Shown in pieces: positions 10,711-23,296 of a DNA stretch of 64,000 nt. The position numbers and the translations under genes were made by a program. The notes under the pieces are model-generated. The model worked only from the letters and a program-made list of their open reading frames with translations. It had not been told where the DNA came from and did not search any database. Source of the DNA: Tubiluchus corallicola. Taxonomy: Eukaryota; Priapulida; Priapulimorpha; Priapulimorphida; Tubiluchidae. The number at the start of each line of letters is the position of its first letter. The first letter of the stretch is position 1. The stretch is taken from positions 310,001-374,000 of the forward strand of contig JAQGDQ010000088.1 of the NCBI GenBank assembly GCA_030141605.1, written 5' to 3'.

Positions 10711-13700
10711 TTTCTTTTTTTCCTGTGACTTATTTATCTGTAACTTTTTACCTGGAGTCCAGGATTATAACGCTGAACTTAAATACGTCATAAGGCTGTT
10801 GTGTTGATTTATCAGGATTATGTTATAACGCACATTATTTGTGCTTCGATCAACGCTAACATGACGGCACGGCTCCAGGTCTGCAGACTTGGAAAGTAAG
10901 GTCACACTCTTTCACTGATGGCACTGACGGCTAGACGAATTGGTTTGGTACCCGAGAAGGGCAGATGTTTCATCTTTTTTGCTTTCTGCCAAACTCGAAT
11001 CAAACTTTGGGTATGCCTTTTTTAAGACGCCTCAGCAACAAAGACTTGTCCTTTGACAACAACAAAAAAGAACGCAAAGTACAAACGTAGCTGATCATCT
11101 TCCAATTCTGACTTCACATGCACCTGCTTGCAAGCATAGTTTGTACATTTATTAATGGACAAAGCACTTTTGGCATGTTTGGAAGAATGAACATATAACA
11201 GCGGGACTAACCTATTATAATGGATTAGTATTTTGAAGGTTAAACGGTCGTTCAACACGGATTTTGCTCGTGTGAGTTCTTTAAGGACACATTGGTTGTG
11301 ATTGATGGTCACTATCGTCACTGTTCCTGCAGTCATAAGCGCAACCGCCCTGCTACCCTAAACTGTTTAATTATATTTTTCGTTTTATTCAGTCATCATG
11401 ATATAATTCACGAATACAGACAAAAACTGTAATACTGATGAAATTATCTTACGCACTGAGCTGAAGACACGCGCATGTCATTGTGATTAAACTGTTTTCA
11501 TTTTACATCGTTCCGTTCACGATTCCGAGCCCGGACATCTACTCCATCCAGTGATGCTGATTGGCAGTAATGTTCAACGATATTGATCTGACATTGTCCG
11601 AGTACGAATTATCTCAGTGGCCGCAAACACAGTGCTTTTGGCTACAAAGTTAAGCAAAGCCTGGACCAGGTTAGTAAATGGATAAATGATCGCCGGGAGT
11701 ATTGGCAGTTCCTACTTCTTGGCAGTTTCGTCGTTATTACTCAGCTATTTCGTTCGTTTTGAGGTTACAATCGAATATGTCTAAGAGCTAAGACGTCTTT
11801 GGGGCTCAACGTCTCATCTCAGAGGACTATTCTTATGCAAAATAATGAGCATGAGCCCGGTGGTCCACATCCAGCTACATTAACAAGACTTGAGTACTGG
11901 TTCACAGTCTGCAAAGTATCGTATCAGTTACAGTGTTATCAGTATGACTGTAGCTGCTATATTCGGAATCGGATGACTGAATGCATGGGAAAGGAAAAAA
12001 TGTTAATGCTAGTGACTGTGTGTTTATAGGTCTTTAGAGACTGTTCAAAGGTATCAATTTAACCGTTTACTTATTCCAAATCTCCATTACGCACCTTTCA
12101 ATTTAGCCGCCCTGGTATAATAAAAAACGAAAGATGTTGATTTTGGTCTGTGCCACTGTGAGACTTTACTTAGTCATGATATGCTGAAGAAATTCTGTGG
12201 CGTTCACATGATTCTGCAGTTTCTTTACACTATATGATTAGTTAAGATTTCAAGTTCTTAAGCGGGTTTTGTTAAATAAGAAGTGCAGATCGTCCCTATG
12301 TGATAACTAGTGCTATTTAGTTCAGAAGGTTTAGTATTCAAAGCAATTATTAATTATTACCCCTAGTTTTAACTTTGTGTGGCTGTGCGTGAGACTACGT
12401 GCAACTTTGACAAATTAACATTCTTTGATACTGAAGTTGTGGCGCTGAGGTTGAGGGTGAGGACGTGGTCATTTGCCCTCCCAGGGTTTCAGTTTTTGAC
12501 TTTGCGTTATAAAAACACCTACAGCCTCTGGCTTCTACAAAGTATTAACAACGTTTTCAAATAACAGTATAATGGCGTAGCTAAAACGTCCTCTTTTGCC
12601 TTACTGTTTTTGTTAATTTTTTTTCATGTAAAGCTCACATTTAGTTGCAACTAAATATCTAGTAACTAATTTAATCTACAACCAAAAGGAAAGATTGCGT
12701 CAGCTGTATCGGCTATTGCACGACTATTGACTATAATCTATGAGCTGTACTAGATCGTTACCAAGACATCCTACAAATATTCCCCCGGTGTAAGTAAACG
12801 AAACATAGTTGTTGGTAAAAAAAATAAAAATCGTGTAGCAAGTATGACGCAACAGTCAAAAAATTTTGGATTGCCCAATTGTTCGCTTTGCTGCTCTCGC
12901 CAAACTGCCTAAACTTTGTAATTACCACTTTACTTATTGTTTCGTACTTTTACTCCAAATGACGCAATGCTCACAAATTTTCCGTGCTCTTCGTCTGGAC
13001 CACTGTAGGTTACTATTTGCATATTACTATTTTTCAAAGGCTACACCTTCCACACTTGCCAAAGTAATAAAAGAACTGTAAACTCGTGGATCTTTAAAGC
13101 CCTAATTTTTTCGCTATTGAGGGCGCATTAGGATTTCATTAAATGCAGCTTTAGAGACAGCCGGAAATGGGTAATTTTCCACGAATGCACTTATATGGTT
13201 ACAGACACAAGTTAAAGTAGCGTTGGTTGTGATAACAGCTCTCATCTTTGGCAACGTTTTTTGCTTTACGTCACGTTTTAGTGCCACTTGGTGGCCTTTG
13301 CAAGGCGACCCTCTCTAACAGTTAAGTGCAAGTCGCATCGTTTTAAACGTCCTGAATGAAAGACAAACTTGTATTCTTCCGCCCACTTTGCGTCCTTACC
13401 TATAAATTACACTGGCTCTAGTCTACGGGCGACGAATGTTATTAAAAATATATGGTAAAATTAGAAATTTATTTATTGTTGATTATAATGAAAGCTCAGA
13501 GTTTTATTCAGGATTAACTGTACATTTCTAAATTAAAACAAAGTAATCATTTATTTTTATTTTTATATTGTTCTAATAATTTTTATAAAATCGTCTGTTT
13601 TGTGCAAATATAAAAAATCATGTTAACGGAGCAACACTGGCCTGACAAAACAGATTCACTGTTACCGCTAATCCTGCAGCTATAAGCTGCACTACTAATT

Positions 13701-13967
13701 TGCACCACTAGTTTTTGTACGAAAATCAACTTCTTAAATGTAATGACTTGCTTAATACATGTAGTATTGTTCAGAGCTATACTGTTAAATGTGTGAAACA
13801 GGTCTATAAAATAGCCAGAAACACTTTTATGTTTATAAAGAGGAACTAACCTTTGTATGAATTAAGTTTTGTTGCTTTTGACAGGTTCGTAGTGAAAACT
13901 GCAATGAATGTCAAGCAAAATAACCTACATAAGATCAGGCTGACAGGATAAACTGGAATTCAAAAAA

Positions 13968-16610
13968 ATGCATCGATACCAAAAAGTTGTGTACATCGTC
14001 AACGCTCTGTTGCTAGCCTGTGTCATCATATTCATCGCTGTTTCTTCTTGGTTTCTCCGTGATTACTATTTCAATCTCATTCCAGTGAGTGCGTCACATC
14101 CAAGCTTCATTTATGCATATTACGCTTTACTAGCACAAGCTGGCTTCGTTCAAGCCTTGGGGTGTTATGCTGCACATAAACTAAACAAAAATCTGTTATA
14201 CGTGTTTTGGTTTTGGATGCTCAGCTTGTTGTTAGGTGACATGGCTGTTGGGATGTTCTGGGTGTTTCGATTTGGTATTTTGGTAACATCTTTAAGTGAT
14301 AACCTGAAAAATAGTGTAGAAAACAATTACGGTGTTCTTGAAACAGTGACACAGTCATGGGACAACATTCAAATGATGGATAAGTGTTGCGGTTCACATG
14401 GACCAATGGATTACCTTTCGTCTAATTGGTATCAAATGTCAGTAAGCAGAGGTTTAAGTCTAAATGTACTGCCGTCAAGTTGCTGTAAGTTAAACCTTAC
14501 AACTAATGAAGTTATGAATTTACTGTGCACCCAAAGCTATGATAATGCGTTCATATATAGCACTGGCTGTGATGGGCATATCTCAGCGTGGCTGAAAAGC
14601 AGTGCAACAGTTATGTTTGTTCTGGGCTACTGCATGATTACTTTCTTTAAAGCGGTATCTTTGGCTGTCCTTTGGAAAGAGATAAACACGTTAGCTAGAA
14701 AGCTTCATAAGAGGTGGATGTACTCCCAGTCTAGTGATTCTAGCGATAACAAGGGTTGCATAGAAGAGGCAAGAGACGAGGAGTCCGATTGTGAGACGAA
14801 TTCTAGCAGCCCGGATCAACAGCAAGCTTATAAAACACTGCAAACCCATGAGTTCAACAAGACATCTCAAAGGTAGGAAACGACTACTGTTTGAAACTTT
14901 TGTATATCAACCTGAGCACGATGCAATGTCATTCCCCAGTTAAATTTTATGTCTAACGTTTTAATTCTCGAATAGCTTGCTGATAATTTTTTACTGTAAA
15001 AAAATATTTTTATTTATTTTACTGGAAAAAAAATTATTTTTTATATTCTATGCACTCGATGTGCACTGAGAGTAGGGGAGGTGGAGGAGATGGAGAGAGA
15101 GAGATAGAAAAAGAGATAGATACGAACTCACATAGCAAACAGCAATTATTTTCTACCTAATAGCATAGTGCGCATTTGGAGTAATAATCTCTCCATTACT
15201 ATGCACCAATCTAGCAAGTAAGCCCATCACTTACAACAGGTGATGTCTAAACATCTTTAATGTTTAAGAACAACTATGCTAATTAGGCCTACAAAAGTAC
15301 CGTATTAACAGGCGTTTTTTTGTTTCAGTCAAATTAAGATGGCACACCTCGTTAATGGGAACGTTCGTCGCACGATTTCTCTAATAGATCTGTCAACACC
15401 TGATGCTAAAACAAGCAGGCGACTACCTTCAACCATTTCAAAGGACTATATTCATGCTCAAACCATTCATGCATATTCAGAAGATCTATTAACATCACAT
15501 ACAGAGAAATTACCTCCAAGACACCGTATGCTTGAATATGACAATAGCGCTTATGCTTACACATCCAGAGAAAATATCCCAATGGTGCATCACCATAGGG
15601 ATGTTACGGCTAGACGCTCTTTAAATTTCTACAATGGTAGGAGATTTACGCAAAGAGATATTGATCTACTAAAAGACCTGATGCACAAAAAGATGGCTAA
15701 AAAGTTTACAGATGGTAAAGTGCCATATGACACTGAAGCAATCATAGATAGAAAAGAGCAACTGTATAATGTTAACAATGATCAGGCAAATAAAAAAATT
15801 AACAAAAATTTAAACCCTACAAGTACTGACAATGTAGATTTAAGAACTGCCTCTGAAGTATCAGAGAGAAGTAGTAATTGTGTAATTAATGGAAAACATC
15901 ATCTCTCGATTAATAAGCATATAAATACTGGAAAATCACTAACTGTAAAAGCCTTATATCCAGTAGCAGCGGAGCAGAACAAAACTGATACTGATTGTAA
16001 GGATAAATGCTCAAATAGCATTTGTACCCATTCTTCCGAATCGAGAAGAATAACTGAGAATACTATGCCAACAGAAGCGAATGAAATCAGTTCTGATCTG
16101 AGTTTATCTGATAGCAAATGTTTAACACCTAATGAAGAGTCCATAATTGGACCCACAAATTCTGCAGTAAGGGAAAGAATACCCTGTTTTGAACTGAGAC
16201 ATATCAATACAAAAGATGCAAGTGTATCAATTAACAAAGATGAAACATATGATGACTGTTTGTTGGAGAAGCAAGTGCATGTTTTAGTGAGTCGGACTTT
16301 ACAGCATTCTCAAGACAAAGAAGCCAAAACAGTAATAAATCTGAAAACAGCAAACAGTGTTGCTCGAACTGATACATCAGAAGGGAACATTCTTGTAACT
16401 CAGTTTGAATCCCACCATAAAGGTGATGATGACGACGATACAGAAGACAATCATATAAATTTGAAATTAAGTCAAGCAACTGTCGATGTCATTCAAAAGG
16501 GTATTGTTAAAACGAAATGTAGGAAGAACAAATCAAAAATGAAAGATTGCTCAAAAAAGGTAAAACTGGATTCCTTACGTCCAGCCTGTAGTGTTTTTAC
16601 AATAAGTTGA
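13968..16610 (+). CDS. Tetraspanin with a long C-terminal cytoplasmic tail (two coding exons, 728 aa)
   Basis: Exon 1 is 13968-14872 and exon 2 is 15329-16610. Exon 1 encodes a complete tetraspanin: membrane segments at about residues 7-29, 48-70, 76-99 and 212-236, and a large extracellular loop with CCG (140-142), PSSCC (169-173), C187 and C201, giving the six cysteines of the family. An N-glycosylation site NLT is at 176-178. Tetraspanins organise membrane microdomains by binding partner proteins. The donor AAAG|GTAGGA and acceptor TTTGTTTCAG join in phase 2 (AG+T gives Ser) straight into the second frame. This adds about 426 polar, low-complexity residues with an Asp run near 16418-16440 and a Lys-rich end. 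Most tetraspanin tails are far shorter. A possible upstream untranslated exon boundary is at 13884/13885. Alternatively the second frame is a separate gene starting at 15339 (AAGATGG context), but the exact phase match favours one gene. Confidence 0.8.
14873..15328 (+). other. Tetraspanin intron whose donor contains a stop codon
   Basis: A 456-base GT-AG intron. The first bases GTAG, read from exon 1, give AGG TAG, so any unspliced transcript stops one residue past the junction and yields a 302-residue tetraspanin with a short tail. It includes a purine-rich run at about 15070-15120 (GGAGGTGGAGGAGATGGAGA). Confidence 0.65.
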
Positions 16611-17330
16611 TGCTTATAGATTTTAATAGAGTGGCTCAAGAAATATGCCATACGATAGCAACAGTTCGACACATGTGCATTCTAAGTGCATGACTAGACT
16701 TACAGTTGTGTGCAGTATATGGCCTAAAATAATTTAGTTACAGATTTATTACACTGCAGCGGGTGCAGTGAGTACTACTGTATATAACCAGACATGTTAC
16801 ATTGCCACAAACTCTCCTTGTGTGTATGTAATATACAATAATTGATCTCTTTAAGCTTAAATATTGATGCCCTTGTAGCTTCTGTTAAATATTAAACTTT
16901 TGAAAACTCTTAAAAACTTGATAAGTCATAATTGCAATTACTCAAACCGAAGCAACACAGAATTTAGAATTGAACACCAGTAAGTTGCATTAAAGCAGTA
17001 CATGTATCAGTAACTCTGAAATATCTCAATAGTAATGTACAGCAATTATATTATACAAATTGAATCGCAGTAATGTGCATGTCTCAAGATTTTTTTATTA
17101 ATGATTTTAGCTGTAAGCAGCCAACTGTTGAACACACGTGTTGTACTTGAATGTATAGCATTTTAATAATAACAATTTCATTAGCACAGCAATCATTGTA
17201 TATAGTTATTGTGATACAATTTCTTTAGTTACATTATTACAGTGAATTTTTATTTTGCTTTCAAGTGTATCAAAAATTGATAGTTGTCAAAATAAATTCT
17301 GTAATTAAAAGTTTTGATAATTTTAATGCT

Positions 17331-17336
17331 AATAAA
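17331..17336 (+). terminator. Candidate polyadenylation signal AATAAA (tetraspanin)
   Basis: A canonical hexamer about 720 bases after the stop codon. A second one at 17291-17296 is equally possible. Confidence 0.45.
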
Positions 17337-17608
17337 GTTTGAAAAAGTATTATGTACTGTGAGTTTAATTAAGGTGCATGCACACAATATTCTCACAGAT
17401 TAAACTAGGCTTGTCTAATGCAGTTTGTATAACCTTTGTTGCAGTGATTTGCTTAGAAACACATTCTCTACTACAAGAAATTTTGTGGGACCTTCTTGCC
17501 AACACATGAGGCAGTTGTTATAAGACCGTACAATACACGCTATGTCCAAACGCAGAGTAATTTTTGGAATATTCTCCAGACATTAGACCAATTACAATCG
17601 TGTTACCA

Positions 17609-17614
17609 TTTATT
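17609..17614 (-). terminator. Candidate polyadenylation signal AATAAA (S28 peptidase)
   Basis: Read on the - strand this is AATAAA, 152 bases downstream of the peptidase stop codon. Confidence 0.5.
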
Positions 17615-17765
17615 CTCAAAAATGCCACAAATATCTTGAAGGATCATAGTAATTGTCGATCACAGTTGACAATCACCAGAACAGTATCAAAGTAATAATG
17701 AGTCATTACACATTAATTTTGAAATTATATCTATATCTAACCACATTTTAGGAAATGGAAACCAA

Positions 17766-20700
17766 TTATTCAATCCATTCTTTAATTAATTTTTGGATAG
17801 TAGAACGCGCTTCCTTCAATTCTTTTGGATCGTCTTTTCTGGGCGGATACATGTTGGCACAATGAGCAGTCCCATTGATTAAAATTGCCGTTGCTTCAGG
17901 ATTCAAGTCCTTGGTGACTCCCATCGCATGCCAAGGATCTATTGAGCCATTTGGAAAGACCACTTTTGTCACCTTGGGAGTGAAGCCACCATAGTCATCA
18001 TTTGTTCTGTTAATGGCAACAGCAAGGAGGTCAGTATTAAAGTTAGGTCCAAAAATGTCAGTACACTGTTGTGTCCAGAAGTTTACTGGGAATCTGTGAC
18101 CAAAAGGTTGTTTTGCATAATCTGAGCTTTGATACCATCCAAATTCTGTGCACGTTTGATATGTCCACATTCTTTCAGATACAGCTTTGCTATCCCAGTT
18201 ACTGTTCTGCAGCCTTTTGATCATTTTTCCATAAACAAAGTCGAGGCAAGTTTCATTGTATGTATGAAGAAGCATATTATTAACATCAGCAAAGTTCTGC
18301 AGTACAGATGCATGGCGATTATTCACCATTATTCCGCATACAACATCAATTGTGATATTAGTTCCGGGTATCCCTTCAAAAGCTCTGTTATCTTTGTTGT
18401 ACTGAACAACACCTTCAAAGTTGTCAGCTAGTGTGCTGAATAAATTGCTTACATCTTTCGGATTGTCTACATCAATATCATCGCACAACTTAAATAGATC
18501 TTTAATCATCTGTCTACCAACATCACTTTCTAAATTTAACTCAACAGAGTGAACTGCTTCTTCTATTGCACTAGTACACCCAGGGACGGTAGACTCTAAG
18601 GCATTTTGCACTACCTGCAAAAACTCTAAGAAATTGATCTTTGCATAAACAGGCCCACTTGTTGCCACTGCACCATCAGCTAAGTGTGGATATTTCAGCC
18701 TGAACCAAGCTGCCAAAGAGCCAGGGTACGACCCACCAAATACTATCCATTTATTGTCCCACAAGTCCATTGTGTCACTCATGTTATGCCTAAAGTATGC
18801 CAAGTCTGCCAAAGCTTGTTCACTACTCAAATATGCCAAATTTTTGACAGTAGTATCTTTAGTTGGACGACTTTTCCCATAATATCGGTGTTCTAACAGT
18901 AAGCATAATGCCTTGAAGTTTTCTGCGTATTGTATCCAAGTTCCTGCAGTCATCCATATTGGATTTGCTTCACCTTCTCCACCTATCATCAAAAATATCG
19001 GACCATCACCAGCAAAAAATGTGTTATTTATAAAGTACCGTTGACTCCATGTTCGTGTGTCAGCATGATTAAAATGATCCAGTCGTTGATCTATCCACCT
19101 AGCTTTTGGTAAAACGACATTTCTGAAATCAGATAAAAATTATGCAAAACTAGTTGTCAAGGTAGCCACAAGAATAACACCAGCATAGTTCATAACTAGA
19201 AAAGACAAACAATAAAAAAACTGACAACGGCATTCTAGCTTTTTGTTTGTAAACAAGAAATAAAGATCTTGCATTAACATTAATTAACAAGGACCTGCAA
19301 TAAGTCAGAATTATTGTAACACTTGTCACTATAACAACAACGAAATACCATTAGAAATGACATCAAGCAGTGTCTTGTTTTATGCAGAAATAAATCAGTA
19401 TTGCAACGGCCTTATATGTTTTGCACTTTCTGATAGCTGTGTCAAAGTTGAACTAATCAACAACCATTGAACAATGTGCAAACAATGAACTTACTACAAA
19501 AAGACCACAAAAATGGCAAAAGACTGAACCCTTTGTTTAAGCAATGGCTTTGGACAAACAATTAACATTAAGATTTGAATGTGCACTGCACTAAGAAACG
19601 TATTAACCATAAATAATTAGTTTTATTACGTTTTCTCATGTGGAAAAATTAGTTGTGGTTAACTTATAAAAATGGAGTGGAAACAATAGTGAATTTATTC
19701 TACACTCTACAGATTATCAGAACATAGAATGTCTCAGATGTATTTGCAGTATTTTTTCTGATCTGTCATGCCTGACTTGCATTGAACTTCACTATTCGAA
19801 CAACTAAATTATTAAATATTTCACAATGTGATAAATTAGTGTGAAGAAGCCAACTTATTACAACAGCTAAGTAGTCTCAATGTGTTTTGTGACAGTAGCT
19901 GGCTTGGGCCTGGGCTATAAATAGAATAGTTGACACTCGACAGCCTGAAAAAACTGCTTCTGTGCAGTTTCCCCTGGGATGCTGACCCTGAGGGAAGATA
20001 TACGTGTATTTGAATGTGACTAGGACACTTCTACTAGTCCAGTGCCTCATTTCAGAGAATTATCCTTGAATAGTGAGATAAGTTTTGGTCTCACAAGAGC
20101 ACCTGCATTAAATAGGCCTTGCCATAGAGTGCTGGTTTCCGCTATGTAAACAAAAAGTTGTTAATTTTGAAATAATCACTCTAAGAATAACAAATACAAA
20201 GTTTTCTGAAAATGCACATTACAAAACTGAAGAAATTTCAATGAAGCTAAGAAGAAATGTAATGTAAAATCTCTTATATATTTCAGTACTCTGGAGTCTG
20301 AGATCCAACATTCAAAGGCAGAGTCTTGTTAAAACAAATGGTTGTGATATGAGTGCGATTGAATCCTATCTCAAAATCCAGCATAATTGCCTAACTGAGA
20401 AAGTGAAACGGCAAAAATGGTTTAACCACAATCGGATATCTTATAAAACCTCTCTAAATGACTTAAAAGCTAAAGCATGTATGTCCGATAAAACTACCTG
20501 GCAGCAGTTACAGGTCCAGGCTTAGCATCCTTAACAACCATTAAGTATACTCATTGACCATTGAGCTATTTCTCACCCATTAATGATTGATTAAGCCCAT
20601 AATTAATAAATTTTTTAACTAAAGCGAAAGGAAAAAAATATGCAAAAAATGAGTCAGATGAAGTTGCTCAGACATCTTATGCACACACTCTGATAGCAAC

Positions 20701-22724
20701 AGTACAAGCTCTCACATTCGGTAACTTATCAATGTAATATACCCAGGCAAATACATGAAATGCCTGGAAGGATTCTACCTCATAAACCTATATATTCCCC
20801 TAAAACGAGAAACTGAACAAGCAAAGATGACTACTGACAGCTATTATCTTTTTTGTATATATTGGTATATATTGATGATGATGATGATAATCACCATCAT
20901 CATTATCACTACTATAAAGGAGGTCTTTAATTAAAGAAAAACCAGGCCCATAGCTCAAAAAATCTAATGTATATAACATTGAAAGGGAAAACATTAGCGC
21001 CATTAGTCTTTTGCTGTTAAGAGCATTTTGCCAAGTGTCTTTATAGTTAGGCGGACACAGATATACAGCACTTGCAGCTCAGAAATGCAGAAAAGACAGG
21101 AGCTGTACAGTTCTGACGAAACAAAATCATGTGCTGGCACAGCAATTTAAATTTGTAATTTAAAATTTGTATAGCTAGTGTAACCATAGTGACTACTGTA
21201 CAGGGCAATGTATTTCAATTTTTGCTTAAAATTGCAAACAGGTGCAAGACGCTCATGTAATGTTTCTGCTGTTACAAACTTAAGTTCAGTTGTGATGTCA
21301 TCACTAGCCATGCTCGCCTGCCTTTAATTAAGTTTCTAAGCTGATGTTTAATTATCAGAAGCACTTTGGCATTTTTATATATGTTAAAATGTACATATAT
21401 TGGGTAGGGCATGAAAAATCGCCTTTAAATATTATTAAAAGCATTGAGAGTTCAAAATCTAACAATATTTTTGCCATAAGGAGGCAGTTACTAGAACGAA
21501 CCCCCTATAAGATTTAGAAGCAATGATTGAGGATAGACAGCAGAAAAATATATTTTTCTCAATGAATCACAATTGCTAGAACACACCCGATATTACAAAG
21601 CAACCGACTCTGTCTAACCAGTTGAAAAGTCATCTAGACATATTTTTAAAGAAAACATGAGGTATGTACAACATCTAGAGAAGCTACTCCATCGTTCCTT
21701 TCCCGACCTGTGTCCTGTGAGCAGGATACAGGTAAACACAATTGAAATGCCTCATGTGGCAGTCTAAGAAGACTTACAAACATAAGTAAACATCACGCTA
21801 AATTTCATTGAGCTGGTAGTATAGACCAACAATAATTATGCATTAATTTACTACATACAAATACTTTACTGGTATGTATAGGAACATTTTCCCCGTAAAC
21901 AGTATTCATATAAATGCTATTTCATGAAAATAAATGTAAATTGCTACATTTGGGCTTTTCAAACCTGAAACAGGATCATTTTTTACACAATGCAATGCTG
22001 ACAGGGGTACAGCAGGAAACAGATTTAGGCATAATATGTTCTTCTGATTTGAAACCTGCAACGCATATTTCAAACAAAGTTAAAAAAGCAAATGCCATTC
22101 TAGGAATGATTCACAGAATGTTCTGTAACAGGCATGCAAGCATTATAATTACACTTTACAAATTCAAAGTTCACTCAATCTTGGAATATGGTAGCCTGGT
22201 GTGGAACTCACATTATGTAAAAGATATTTCTTTGATTGAGGCTGTCTAGAAAAGAGCCACTTGGATGGTGTTTGGAATGCAAGCCCTACCATACTGTGAT
22301 TGTTTATGTCAACTAAAATTACAAGCAGTTATTACAAAGAAGAGCACGTGCTGATTTAACTCAAGTCTTCCAGTTCGTAAAAAGCATTGACAAAGTTGAC
22401 TGTGGAAACTTCTTCGAGTTCTGGAATTCAAATAGGTCATCAAGTCGCTGCAGTATGCAGATACACAAGAAACGGTCTAATCTGGATCTGAGAAAATTCG
22501 TTTTAGTCAAAGAATTGTAAATGCCTGGAATGAGCTTCCTCAGGCAGCAGTAGAGGCATCTACAGTGAACCAATTCAAGGGTGCTATCCAATATTATGTA
22601 AACGGGATGGAACAGCAAAACATTGAATGGCTACATGAGAAAGCTTTCTGTAAACATTGATGAAGTTTTGTACATGCTGAAGTCACTATTTTGCTCTAAC
22701 AGCTCGATCCTAAAACCAACATAG

Positions 22725-22806
<82 letters not shown>

Positions 22807-23296
22807 AAAATATAGTACACTAAATCATTTATGTTTGTTAAGTGTTGTGCTAGTGCCACAAAGACAGTGTTTAAATAAAAATGTGTGTGATACAAACCTG
22901 AAGGTTTTTTACACATATTGGCTATCCAAAACTGAAAGAAAATTCAGAACTACCATATAGAAGAGGGTAGCCGAAAGGTAACTAACTAAATATAACCAAA
23001 GTTAATTTCTCACTTCAATATGTTTTTGTGCATATCATTATGTCCTTTCCATAATGATTATAGTTCTCTGCTTTTCAGCATAGTGCCCTATTTTACAAGG
23101 AACTATCCCCTAGAGCCAGGGAAGCATAAAATAACAGAACCTTTATAGTGGTTGTTATATATTTAACTCACCTGTCAATCTGAGGTGCTCCGATGAATCC
23201 TCCTTGTATTTTGCCGTGAAAGTATTTTGGTAAGGCATTGGAAAAGTCGTTAAAAATTACAAGCAAAAGCAAAACACAAGTCAGATGAGCAGCCAT
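17766..23296 (-). CDS. S28-family serine carboxypeptidase, PRSS16/K12H4.7-like (two exons, 493 aa)
   Basis: Exon 1 is 23172-23296 and exon 2 is 17766-19122. Exon 1 begins with a signal peptide (MAAHLTCVLLLLVIF...) and ends at a GTGAGT donor. Exon 2 follows a TTTCAG acceptor and joins in phase 2. The family entry motif QRLDHFNHADTRTWSQRY is present, followed by GGEGEA. The nucleophile is Ser173 in GGSYPGS, with Asp437 in NGSIDPWH and His462 in GTAHCANM, the Ser-Asp-His order of family S28 (prolylcarboxypeptidase, DPP7, PRSS16). Length is typical. It is expected to act in the secretory or endolysosomal system, removing or exposing residues next to proline. Six possible N-glycosylation sites fit this. 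The NMYPP after the catalytic His and the overall match favour the thymus-specific-protease/K12H4.7 branch over PRCP. The 4.05-kb intron holds LINE remnants. Confidence 0.93.
21600..21720 (+). mobile_element. Small LINE 3'-terminal remnant
   Basis: One frame reads like the end of a CR1/jockey-type reverse transcriptase ORF (PTLSNQLKSHLDIFLKKT, compare the common 'N.FK..LD.F' ending) and then stops. It is short and decayed, so the call is tentative. Confidence 0.35.
21914..22726 (+). mobile_element. Truncated CR1/jockey-like LINE (C-terminal part of reverse transcriptase ORF)
   Basis: The frame from 21914 contains NKCKLLHLGF, TDLGIICSSDLK and LEYGSLVWNSHYVKDISLIEAV, the well-known post-RT region of CR1/jockey LINEs. 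After a stop at about 22247 the homology continues through frame changes (KRATWMVFG, then WNELPQAAVEASTVNQFKGA at about 22525-22590) to about 22680. It is 5' truncated and broken, lies in the peptidase intron on the opposite strand to that gene, and is directly followed by (AT)n. Confidence 0.75.
22727..22802. repeat. (AT)38 microsatellite
   Basis: An uninterrupted AT repeat of 76 bases directly downstream of the LINE remnant. Its length is likely variable between individuals. Confidence 0.95.

Larger units (their letters stand above)
4062..13884. other. Long gene-free stretch with simple repeats and palindromes
   Basis: No recognisable protein or RNA gene was found. It contains an AT-cored hairpin (4201-4231), a perfect 60-base palindrome (4612-4671), a (TG)n-type tract (5260-5330), a polypyrimidine tract (8160-8550), clustered TTCTGGGAA motifs (9288-9343), an AAT/ATT inverted simple repeat (about 9580-9630) and short TTAGGG-like repeats (10590-10710). 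At 5879-5915 a short segment has a good acceptor (TTCTTGCAG) and donor (GTAAGTAC). It could be an untranslated exon of the tetraspanin transcript, but that is speculative. Confidence 0.6.
16611..17765. other. Convergent 3' ends of the tetraspanin and S28 peptidase genes
   Basis: AT-rich, with no further coding sequence seen. AATAAA at 17291-17296 and 17331-17336 suits the + strand tetraspanin transcript. TTTATT at 17609-17614 (AATAAA on the - strand) suits the peptidase transcript, 152 bases past its stop codon. Confidence 0.6.
19123..23171 (-). other. Large intron of the S28 peptidase gene
   Basis: A 4,049-base GT-AG intron. Apart from the LINE pieces (21600-21720 and 21914-22726) and the (AT)n at 22727-22802, it is unremarkable AT-rich sequence with a (GAT)n run near 20875-20905. 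Confidence 0.75.

Noticed and set aside
15339-16610. A stand-alone gene starting at the ATG at 15339
   Set aside because: A strong acceptor lies 10 bases upstream and the phase matches the tetraspanin donor exactly, so an exon is more likely. Kept as the stated alternative.
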